NCBI RefSeq assembly: GCF_002906855.1 | Contig: NZ_MINI01000048.1 | Coordinates: forward strand, 868,001-932,000 | DNA: 64,000 nucleotides | From: Pseudomonas putida | Lineage (GTDB): Bacteria; Pseudomonadota; Gammaproteobacteria; Pseudomonadales; Pseudomonadaceae | Direction: 5' to 3' | The notes under the pieces: model-generated | Told to the model about the DNA's origin: nothing | Databases searched by the model: none | What the model saw: only the letters and a program-made list of their open reading frames with translations | Shown: positions 56,299-64,000 of the stretch, piece by piece | Layout: each line of letters starts with the position of its first letter | How positions within the stretch are numbered: position 1 is the stretch's first letter | Made by a program: the position numbers and the translations under genes

Positions 56299-57288
56299 CT
56301 ACTGAAGGTACTTGGCGATCTGATAGCGCACCGTGCCGTCGCCGCTGGCGAATTCATCGACCACACTGCAGTTGCAGTGGCGGGCTCGAATGCGACGAAA
56401 CTGTTCGGGTGTGTATTTGAGGCAGATGTTGGTCAACAGGTATCCATGCTCGTGAAAGCGCTGCACGGGCTGGAGGGTCACGGCTACATGGATCGATTCA
56501 TCCAGAGTACGTAAAGGCACAAGGATGGCTTCGTGCTCACCCGAAGGTATGAAACCTTGTTGCAGTGCAACCATGCGCGAGAACTGAAGCATGTTGCTGT
56601 TGGCATAAAACGCAAGAATCGCGCCTTCCAGCCCTTGTTCATACACTTGCATTTCAGAAAGTATGTAAGTGGACTCTCCTGCCAGGTTGCGTATCAGCCT
56701 GCCCGTACTTACCGGCAGCTCATTGCCTTCCTGAAATCCGAGTAAAGTGATCAGGGTGAGCTCCTGGTCGTGACGCAAGGAATCATGTGTCACGGTGCGG
56801 TAGTCGGCAGCGATGTAGTTGAAGCTGCCATCAGCCTGCACGATGGGGCGCAATGCATCGCTCATCGCGGGTTCAGATGTCTGGTTGATATCGATGGCGG
56901 TGTAACGGATGGAGCTGGACGTCTCGGCCATTCGTTTGAGCAAGCAGGTACTTTTGACCGGCTCGGGGCCCAGCTCGACGTAGTGCACACTGCGCCCGCT
57001 GCCCAGCATCGCCAAACGCTCGGCAACCTTGCAAATGACGCTCTTGAGCGCACCCTGCCCTTGCGTGTCGGCACACAACCCATCTTCATCCAGGCCTTGC
57101 TCATTCAAGGCGCGCATAAGCAGAAATATTTCGTGATTGAATCGATGCTCGGCTTCAGCCCCTGAATCAGGCTGAAGCAGCGTCGAGTACTTCTCATGAT
57201 TCTCGACAGTCCAAAGCCGTGCATTCTGGTAGGTCGGGGTGTGTACGAGGGCATCTACAACGAAGTCGTTCAGGCTCATCAGTATCAT
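56299..57288 (-). CDS. EgtD-like SAM-dependent methyltransferase
   Basis: Protein of 329 residues. The SAM-site segment VHYVELGPEPVKSTCLLKRM (E105, G107, K112), followed by the YTAIDIN strand (D133) and NYIAADYRTV (AADY at 160-163), follows the EgtD/Methyltransf_33 layout, ELG-x-G-x3-K-T-x2-LL and P-x-D-x-S in that family. Later FYANSNMLQFSRMVALQQGF corresponds to the INRELGG-type helix. EgtD makes the trimethyl-betaine hercynine from histidine; this protein differs enough that its substrate is probably not the same. It is first in a leftward operon. Start ambiguous between Met1 and Met4 (57279). Confidence 0.75.
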   Translation of the reverse strand: MILMSLNDFVVDALVHTPTYQNARLWTVENHEKYSTLLQPDSGAEAEHRFNHEIFLLMRALNEQGLDEDGLCADTQGQGALKSVICKVAERLAMLGSGRSVHYVELGPEPVKSTCLLKRMAETSSSIRYTAIDINQTSEPAMSDALRPIVQADGSFNYIAADYRTVTHDSLRHDQELTLITLLGFQEGNELPVSTGRLIRNLAGESTYILSEMQVYEQGLEGAILAFYANSNMLQFSRMVALQQGFIPSGEHEAILVPLRTLDESIHVAVTLQPVQRFHEHGYLLTNICLKYTPEQFRRIRARHCNCSVVDEFASGDGTVRYQIAKYLQ

Positions 57289-57374
57289 TCCATTGCATTT
57301 TCGAGGGGCGACCGTGCTGCAACCACAAGGTAAGAAGGGCTATAAAGCCTGTACAGTTGATTAAATCGAAGCGC

Positions 57375-57390
57375 TGGTTCGATCCAACCA
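57375..57390. promoter_or_regulatory. Candidate operator between divergent LysR and methyltransferase genes
   Basis: TGGTT-N6-AACCA, a 5+6+5 inverted repeat 14 bases before the LysR start codon, in the 116-base divergent gap. LysR proteins usually bind such interrupted dyads in the shared promoter. No footprint can be inferred from sequence alone. Confidence 0.35.
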
Positions 57391-57404
57391 AATGAGGTGG
57401 TTAC

Positions 57405-58283
57405 ATGGGCAAAGGCCTCGACATAAACGTACTGCGAACCTTCCAGGCAGTAGCCCGGCTTGGCCGCTTCAAAGATGCAGCCGACTACGTTCACCGCAGC
57501 CCTTCGGCAGTTACCACTCAGATCCAGAAGCTGGAGGAAAAGGTCGGCCAACAATTGTTCGCCCGCAGCAACCAGTCGGTGGAACTGACCACGGCAGGCC
57601 GGCATTTGCTGGGTGAAGCCACACGCTTCTTGATGGCCCATGACCGGCTGCTGGCGACGCTGTCGACGCAGCAGATCACCGGCAAGGTGCGCCTGGGCGT
57701 ACCCGATGGCTACGCCGCCAAGCTGATGAGCGACTTTTTGCCGGTGTTTGTAGCCAGCAATCCGAAACTGGAGCTGGAAGCCGTGGCATGCTCCAGCGCA
57801 GAACTCATCGACCTGTTTGCGCGCCAGCGGCTGGACCTGGCAGTGGCCGTCAGCAGTGACCGCTGGCAGCAAGGTGAGTGGCTGCGCTCGACCCAGCCAC
57901 GCTGGGCCGCCGCGCCTGGCTTTGCATACGATGCCAGCCGCCCATTGCCGCTGGCACTGCAAATGAAGGGCTGCCCGTATCGGGAAGCGGCCTTGCAGGC
58001 ATTGAAGGCTCACGGCATTGCCTACCGTATCCTGCTGGAAAGCGCCAACTGGCATGCAGTGCTGGCGTGCATGCGCAGCGGCTTGGCGGTGGGTATCGTC
58101 GAAGGGCTTGAGAGCGGCGATACATCGCTGGCATTCGTGCAAGGGTCGGGTTTGCCCGACTTCGCCGAGCATCACCTTTACCTGCTGACAGATACCTCTC
58201 ACCATATCGCTTTGCAACTGAACGGGATGTTGAAAGCCGCCATCCAGAAAGATGACCTGTCGGCGCCGCGCGTTATTTCCTGA
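57405..58283 (+). CDS. LysR-family regulator of the methyltransferase-oxygenase-exporter unit
   Basis: Regulator of 292 residues. DNA-binding domain LDINVLRTFQAVARLGRFKD, then SPSAVTTQIQKLEEKVGQQL, FARSNQSVELTTAG; effector domain from about residue 90. Divergent from the EgtD-like operon, the usual arrangement for a LysR activator and its target. The last five codons and the stop (58268-58283) lie inside the right copy of the acd repeat, so its natural C-terminus may have been replaced when the module was joined there. Since LysR lengths of about 290-300 are normal, little is lost. Confidence 0.88.
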   Translation: MGKGLDINVLRTFQAVARLGRFKDAADYVHRSPSAVTTQIQKLEEKVGQQLFARSNQSVELTTAGRHLLGEATRFLMAHDRLLATLSTQQITGKVRLGVPDGYAAKLMSDFLPVFVASNPKLELEAVACSSAELIDLFARQRLDLAVAVSSDRWQQGEWLRSTQPRWAAAPGFAYDASRPLPLALQMKGCPYREAALQALKAHGIAYRILLESANWHAVLACMRSGLAVGIVEGLESGDTSLAFVQGSGLPDFAEHHLYLLTDTSHHIALQLNGMLKAAIQKDDLSAPRVIS

Positions 58284-58372
58284 CCTGGTAAATCCCCGCC
58301 TGCCATAATGGCCTGGCATTGCTCGAGGCACGCGACGACACCTGCCTCGCCATGCAAGACAGGTGGTTCTAG
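58265..58372 (+). pseudogene. Remnant of acyl-CoA dehydrogenase 3' end (right copy of direct repeat)
   Basis: 108 bases matching the end of the dehydrogenase gene at 54279-54386. Translated in the acd frame it reads ARYFLTW, a TAA stop, then IPACHNGLALLEARDDTCLA, MQDRWF and a stop, so the in-frame TAA would disrupt a full gene. No other acd sequence precedes it; LysR coding sequence abuts it. It ends 30 bases before the tldD-like gene. This is either the original 3' end left after an insertion, or the scar of a second acd paralogue deleted during rearrangement. Confidence 0.88.
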
Positions 58373-58401
58373 GGAGCCACCGTGCAAACGGAGGCTTCCA
58401 G

Positions 58402-59844
58402 ATGTTCGATTCCAGCGCCCTGCTGCGCCAGCGCTTTGCTGGGCTGCGCAGTACGGCCGAGTTGTTTTCCCTGCGCCATGTGAAACAGTCGCACCAGGCG
58501 CTTTCGGTTCGCCGCAATGTGGCTGAGCCGCCTGTCTTCAGCCACGACGAGGGCGCCATGCTCACGGTGCGGGTCAATGGCGTGGAAGCCTATGCGGCCA
58601 CCGCCGACCTGTCACAGACTGGCCTGCAACGGGCACTGGAACAGGCCGAGGCACTGGCGCGACAGATCGCCCCGTACAGCCTGCTCGACTTGCGCGAGCA
58701 GCCGGCGACCAGCGCTCGCCACGACCACATCTCACCCAACTTCGACCAGCCGGTGCCGAGCCTGGCCGATTGCCTTGGCCTGCTCGCCGCCGAATCGGCC
58801 AGCGTGCCCAAGGACAGCCGCCTGGTGGACTGGCAGGCCAGCCTGGGTCTGAGCCTGGTCGAGCAGACCTACCTGAACTCGGCTGGCGCCGAACTACGCC
58901 ATGCCCAGCGCTTCCTGTTCCCGGGCCTGAGTGTTACCGCCAGTGACGGCCAGGACAGCCAGAGCCGCAGCCTGGGCCGCGACAACTTCGGCCAGCAAGG
59001 CGGCTTCGAAATCGTCGAGCGCTGTGGCTTGGTTGGCGCTGCTCGCCTAGTCGCCGACCAGGCACTGCAACTGCTGCTGGCGCCGAACACCCCTAGCGGC
59101 GCACGCGACCTGCTGCTGATGCCCGACCAGATGATGCTGCAGATTCACGAATCCATCGGCCACCCGCTGGAGATGGACCGCATTCTGGGTGACGAGCGCA
59201 ACTACGCCGGCACCAGCTTCGTCAAAGCCAGCGACTTCGGCCACCTGCAATACGGTTCCGAATTGCTCAATGTGACCTTCGACCCAACCATTGGCGAAGA
59301 ACTGGCCAGCTACAGCTTTGATGATGACGGCACCCCAGCCAGCAAGCAGTTCCTGATCCACAATGGCCTGTTGCTACGCCCGCTGGGCGGCGCACTGTCG
59401 CAGTTCCGCTCGGGCCTGGATGGCGTTGCCAACAGCCGTGCCTGCGGCTGGAACCGCGCACCGATCGACCGCATGGCCAACCTCAATATCGAACCGGGCG
59501 ACCAGTCCCTCGATCAGCTGCTCCAAGGCATCGAGCACGGCATCCTGATGCGCACCAACCGCTCCTGGTCCATCGACGATGCGCGCAACAAGTTCCAGTT
59601 CGGCTGCGAATGGGGCCAGCTGATCGAAAACGGCGAGCTCAAGGGCATCGTCAAGAACCCCAACTACCGCGGCATCTCCGCGCAGTTCTGGCGCAACCTC
59701 GCGGCGGTCGGCGACCGCAGCACCTTCCAGGTTCTGGGTACACCCAACTGCGGCAAGGGCGAGCCCAACCAGGTGGTGCGGGTCGGGCACGCTTCGCCCG
59801 CCTGCGTGTTCCGCCAGATCGACGTGTTCGGAGGAGACGCCTGA
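58402..59844 (+). CDS. TldD-like zinc metalloprotease subunit
   Basis: Protein of 480 residues of the TldD/PmbA family with the HExxxH motif of TldD, HESIGH (H249, E250, H254), in MMLQIHESIGHPLEMDRIL. NVTFDPTIGEELASYSFDDDG and the C-terminal NPNYRGISAQFWRNL also fit. TldD/TldE heterodimers degrade unfolded peptides and mature or cleave some peptide antibiotics. The ATG is preceded by GGAGG. It overlaps the TldE-like gene by one base (TGATG). Canonical tldD/pmbA are usually unlinked genes in Pseudomonas, so this adjacent pair is probably a paralogous set. Confidence 0.88.
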   Translation: MFDSSALLRQRFAGLRSTAELFSLRHVKQSHQALSVRRNVAEPPVFSHDEGAMLTVRVNGVEAYAATADLSQTGLQRALEQAEALARQIAPYSLLDLREQPATSARHDHISPNFDQPVPSLADCLGLLAAESASVPKDSRLVDWQASLGLSLVEQTYLNSAGAELRHAQRFLFPGLSVTASDGQDSQSRSLGRDNFGQQGGFEIVERCGLVGAARLVADQALQLLLAPNTPSGARDLLLMPDQMMLQIHESIGHPLEMDRILGDERNYAGTSFVKASDFGHLQYGSELLNVTFDPTIGEELASYSFDDDGTPASKQFLIHNGLLLRPLGGALSQFRSGLDGVANSRACGWNRAPIDRMANLNIEPGDQSLDQLLQGIEHGILMRTNRSWSIDDARNKFQFGCEWGQLIENGELKGIVKNPNYRGISAQFWRNLAAVGDRSTFQVLGTPNCGKGEPNQVVRVGHASPACVFRQIDVFGGDA

Positions 59845-61163
59845 TGAAAGACGTTTTCGAAGCCCTGATCGCGGATGTGCGCCTGTACCTGCAGGCCGAC
59901 GAGCAATTCACCCTCGGTTACAGTGCCGAGCAGTCGCAATTCGTGCGTTTCAACCACGCCAAGGTGCGCCAGGCTGGCGAGGTTAGCCAGGCCAGCGCGC
60001 AACTGCGGTTGATCCACGATGGCCGCCAGGCGGAACAGCAGGTGACCCTGAGTGGCGACGCGCAACTTGACCGGCAACGCCTGATCGCTGCCCTGGAGCA
60101 GTTGCGCCAGACCCTGCCATTGCTGGCCATCGACCCGTACTTGCGCCTGGACGAAAGCGCATGGCACAGCCACAGCCAGCAGGAGCAGCCGTTGCCCGCG
60201 CTGAGCGAAGTGCTGGCCCTGCTCGAACGCGAGGCCGGCGACCTGGACCTGGTCGGCATCTATGCTGCGGGCCCGATCTGCCGGGGCTTCGCCAGTTCGT
60301 TCGGGGCCATTGGCTGGCACCAGGCCAACAGCTTCAACGTCGACTGGAGCCTGTTCCACGAAAACGGCGAGGCGGTGAAGGCCAACTATGCCGGCCAGCG
60401 CTGGAGCGCCGATGACTTCACTGCCCGCCTGCGTCTGGCACGGGAGCAGCTCAGCTTCCTCGGCCGCCCGGCAGTGACCCTCAAGCCCGGCAGCTACCGC
60501 GCCTACCTGGCACCAGCGGCCATGGACGAAATCGCTGGCATGCTCTGCTGGGGTGGCTTCTCCGCACAGGCCCTGGCCACCGGCAACAGTGCCCTGCAGC
60601 GCCTGTACAACGGCGATGCGCAACTGCACCCGATGGTCAGTTTCAGCGAGCAGGTCAGCGGCTCGCTGAGCCCGGCATTCTCCGACGAGGGCTCACCGCG
60701 CCTGGATGTGCCGTTGATCCAGCAAGGCAACGCAATGCAGCGGCTGGTCAGTGCCCGCAGCGCAGCAGAATTCGAGTTGCGGGCCAATGGCGCCGACAGC
60801 TACGAGTCGCCGTGCGCGCTGAGCCTGGCGCCGGGCAACTTGCCCAGTGAGCAGATCCTAAAGCGGCTCAGCACCGGGCTGTACATCAGCAACCTGTGGT
60901 ACCTGAACTACTCTGACCTGCCAGCGGCGCGCATGACCGGGCTGACCCGTTTCGCCACTTTCTGGGTGGAGAACGGCGAGATTCAGGGGCCGGTGAGCAC
61001 CATGCGCTTCGATGACAGCCTGTACAGTTTGCTCGGCAGCCAACTGGAGGACCTGACTCGCGAGCGCGAGATGATACTGTCGACCAGCACCTATGGGCAG
61101 CGCAGTACCGGGTCGAGTCATCTGCCGGGGGCGCTGGTCAAAGGGCTGACCCTGACATTGTGA
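59844..61163 (+). CDS. TldE/PmbA-like protease subunit
   Basis: Protein of 439 residues of the TldE (PmbA) branch without an HExxxH motif. It begins KDVFEALIADVRLYLQADEQ. Further family features are the GIYAAGPICRGFASSFG middle part, the CWGGFSAQALATGNSALQRL helix and the C-terminal GLYISNLWYLNYSDLPAARM. Expected to form a heterodimer with the preceding TldD-like protein, which carries the zinc. Coupled by the one-base overlap and preceded by GGAGGAG. Confidence 0.85.
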   Translation: MKDVFEALIADVRLYLQADEQFTLGYSAEQSQFVRFNHAKVRQAGEVSQASAQLRLIHDGRQAEQQVTLSGDAQLDRQRLIAALEQLRQTLPLLAIDPYLRLDESAWHSHSQQEQPLPALSEVLALLEREAGDLDLVGIYAAGPICRGFASSFGAIGWHQANSFNVDWSLFHENGEAVKANYAGQRWSADDFTARLRLAREQLSFLGRPAVTLKPGSYRAYLAPAAMDEIAGMLCWGGFSAQALATGNSALQRLYNGDAQLHPMVSFSEQVSGSLSPAFSDEGSPRLDVPLIQQGNAMQRLVSARSAAEFELRANGADSYESPCALSLAPGNLPSEQILKRLSTGLYISNLWYLNYSDLPAARMTGLTRFATFWVENGEIQGPVSTMRFDDSLYSLLGSQLEDLTREREMILSTSTYGQRSTGSSHLPGALVKGLTLTL

Positions 61164-61170
61164 TTGGCAG

Positions 61171-61277
61171 GACCGGCCCTTTCGCGGGGCAAGCCCGCTC
61201 CTACAGGGATGTCACCACACTCAAAGGCGGTGGAGATCCTTCAGGAGCGGGCTTGCCCCGCGAAAGGGCCGGCACAG
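61171..61277. repeat. Pair of inverted REP elements
   Basis: Left unit GACCGGCCCTTTCGCGGGGC AAGCCCGCTCCTACAGG (61171-61207) and right unit in opposite orientation (61241-61277), with GCGGGCTTGCCCCGCGAAAG GGCCGGCACAG. Each has the P. putida REP core; together they form a long imperfect palindrome between the TldE-like and MdtD-like genes. Such pairs can be moved by RAYT transposases and can attenuate transcription. Confidence 0.9.
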
Positions 61278-61293
61278 GCAAAACGAGGAAGCC

Positions 61294-62721
61294 ATGCCCG
61301 AACGCACTCCGTTAGATCCCACCACTGCCCGCTGGATCCCTTGGGTGGTGGCCATTGCCTTCTTCATGCAGTCCCTGGACGGCACCATTCTCAACACCGC
61401 CCTGCCGGCCATGGCCCGCTCGCTGGCCGAAGACCCACTGCGCATGCAAGGCGTGATCATCGCCTACATGCTCACCGTGGCCTTGCTGATCCCCGCCTCC
61501 GGCTGGATCGCCGACCGCTTCGGCACCAAGCGCATCTTCTTCAGCGCCATCCTGCTGTTCAGCTTCGGCTCACTGTTGTGTGCCACGGCCAACAGCCTCG
61601 GTTTCCTGATCTTCGCCCGCGTCGTGCAGGGCCTGGGCGGCGCACTGATGCTACCGGTCGGGCGCCTGGTGGTGCTGCGCGCCTACCCACGCACTGAGCT
61701 GGTGCGGATCATGAGCTTCATCACCATCCCCGGCCTGCTCGGCCCGCTGCTGGGCCCGACCCTGGGCGGCTGGCTGGTGGAAATCCTCAGCTGGCACTGG
61801 ATCTTCCTGCTCAACCTGCCCGTCGGCCTGGTCGGCTGCTACGCAGTCTGGAAGTTCATCCCCGACTTGCGCGGCGCTGAACGTACCCGCTTCGACACGC
61901 CGGGCTTTATCCTGTTCGGCGCGGCGATGGTGCTGATCACCATTGCCATGGAAGGTCTGGGCGAGCTGCACCTGCCGCACCTGCGGGTGATGTTGCTGTT
62001 GTTCGCCGGCATGGCCTGCCTGGCGGCCTACTGGCTGCGCGCCGGGCGCGACCCAGAGCCGCTGTTCTCGCCGAGCCTGTTCCGCGTGCGTACCTTCGCC
62101 ATCGGCATCCTCGGCAACCTTTTCTCGCGGCTGGGCAGCGGTGCCCTGCCGTTTCTGGTGCCATTGTTGTTGCAGGTGGCGCTGGGCTATTCGCCGGCAC
62201 AAGCAGGCATGAGCATGATTCCGCTGGCCGCCTCGGCGATGCTCGCCAAGTCCGTCGCCCGGTCCCTGATCGAGCGGCTGGGCTACCGTATCGTGCTGAC
62301 CGGCAACACTTTGCTGCTGGGCATCCTGCTGGCCAGCCTGGGCCTGGTCGACGAGCAGACGCCGTATGCACTGCTGCTGGTGCAACTGGCCCTGCTAGGC
62401 GCAGTCAACTCGATGCAGTTCACGGCGATGAACACGGTGACCCTGATCGACCTTGACGACGCCAGCGCCAGCAGCGGCAACAGTCTGCTGTCGGTGGTCG
62501 CGCAGCTGTCGCTGAGCCTCGGCGTGGCCTGCGCCGGTGCCTTGCTCGGCGGTTTCACCGCGGCGGGCAGCGCCGAGGGCGTGGAGACCACCCTGGGCGC
62601 GTTTCAGCTGACCTTTGTCACCATCGGCGTGATGGCCATGTTGGCGGCGGCGATCTTCCTGCAACTGTCGCCGATGGACGGAAGGCGTGCCCGTCGTCCG
62701 GAACAGCACATGGAGTCGTAG
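61294..62721 (+). CDS. mdtD: DHA2-family MFS drug exporter (MdtD-like)
   Basis: Transporter of 475 residues with about 14 membrane helices. The N-terminal WVVAIAFFMQSLDGTILNTA (helix 1 with the D-x-T-I-x-N motif of DHA2), GWIADRFGTKRIFF (motif A) and FARVVQGLGGALMLPVGRLV (motif B) are clear. MdtD-like proteins export drugs or organic acids. Same strand as the TldD/E pair, separated by the REP pair. The next gene, dbpA, begins 64 bases on. Confidence 0.87.
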   Translation: MPERTPLDPTTARWIPWVVAIAFFMQSLDGTILNTALPAMARSLAEDPLRMQGVIIAYMLTVALLIPASGWIADRFGTKRIFFSAILLFSFGSLLCATANSLGFLIFARVVQGLGGALMLPVGRLVVLRAYPRTELVRIMSFITIPGLLGPLLGPTLGGWLVEILSWHWIFLLNLPVGLVGCYAVWKFIPDLRGAERTRFDTPGFILFGAAMVLITIAMEGLGELHLPHLRVMLLLFAGMACLAAYWLRAGRDPEPLFSPSLFRVRTFAIGILGNLFSRLGSGALPFLVPLLLQVALGYSPAQAGMSMIPLAASAMLAKSVARSLIERLGYRIVLTGNTLLLGILLASLGLVDEQTPYALLLVQLALLGAVNSMQFTAMNTVTLIDLDDASASSGNSLLSVVAQLSLSLGVACAGALLGGFTAAGSAEGVETTLGAFQLTFVTIGVMAMLAAAIFLQLSPMDGRRARRPEQHMES

Positions 62722-62785
62722 GGCGAATGGCCATGAGGCTGGTAGACTGTGCGGCATTTTTCGCTTCGCATCGCAGGCCCGCCTC

Positions 62786-64000
<1,215 letters not shown>

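Noticed and set aside
54383..58283. Prophage, insertion sequence or integrative element
   Set aside because: No transposase, integrase, phage or conjugation gene and no terminal inverted repeats were found; only the acd-derived direct repeat marks the ends.
54383..58283. Ergothioneine biosynthesis cluster
   Set aside because: Only an EgtD-like gene is present. The EgtB-type sulfoxide synthase and EgtC/EgtE are missing, and the 2OG oxygenase does not replace them.
58363..58401. An upstream ATG start for the tldD-like gene inside the acd remnant
   Set aside because: It would add 13 unrelated residues; GGAGG at about 58390 directly serves the ATG at 58402.

Overview
The window is a GC-rich chromosomal stretch of a fluorescent Pseudomonas, most likely of the P. 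putida group. The evidence is protein content plus gene order (orn-rsgA / motB-motA / rhdA-psd / serB / parC-parE / cpdA / nudF / thiC / waaA / hldE-msbA-waaL / dnpA-mig14-wapH-wapO / putP-putA), which matches the order I know from Pseudomonas, together with several P. putida-type REP palindromes. No tRNA, rRNA, CRISPR array, transposase or integrase was seen.

Layout. 60-10710 holds housekeeping genes: a TRIC-type channel, oligoribonuclease, ribosome GTPase, the MotAB stator, an HDOD protein, rhodanese plus phosphatidylserine decarboxylase, phosphoserine phosphatase and an AhpA-type membrane protein. 10827-20124 is a leftward block with a PqiC lipoprotein, topoisomerase IV (parC, parE) enclosing a retropepsin-like protease and a phytase-like secreted protein, then yqiA, cpdA, a DUF1249 gene and nudF. 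20310-24540 carries an RsiV-like lipoprotein and the thiamin unit (TPP riboswitch, thiC, cytX). 24703-31838 has a TolC-like channel, waaA, a LysR/SMR pair and a three-gene operon (FAD oxidoreductase, aldo/keto reductase, divergent Nudix-like protein). 31873-44554 is an LPS outer-core and export region (hldE, msbA, waaL, a kinase-like gene, glycosyltransferases, dnpA, mig-14, carbamoyltransferase). rlmJ and a small orphan gene follow. 46117-51906 is the divergent proline unit putP/putA with an array of seven GTTGCA motifs between the genes.

The most unusual part is 51907-58372. A visibly AT-richer gap holds a frameshifted small membrane-protein gene. An acyl-CoA dehydrogenase gene (acd) follows, then a compact module of an EamA exporter, a 2OG-Fe(II) oxygenase, an EgtD-like methyltransferase and a divergent LysR regulator. 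The module is bracketed by an ungapped 108-bp direct repeat: the 3' end of acd (54279-54386) recurs at 58265-58372 with 15 mismatches by eye. The LysR gene takes its last codons and stop from that second copy. This looks like an inserted or rearranged cassette for making and exporting a methylated, hydroxylated small molecule; the product is unknown.

Beyond it lie a second-type TldD/TldE pair, a REP pair, an MdtD-like exporter and the start of dbpA, which is cut by the window end. Positions 1-59 show no supportable feature. Start codons were chosen by family alignment from memory and by ribosome-binding sites. No database search was run.
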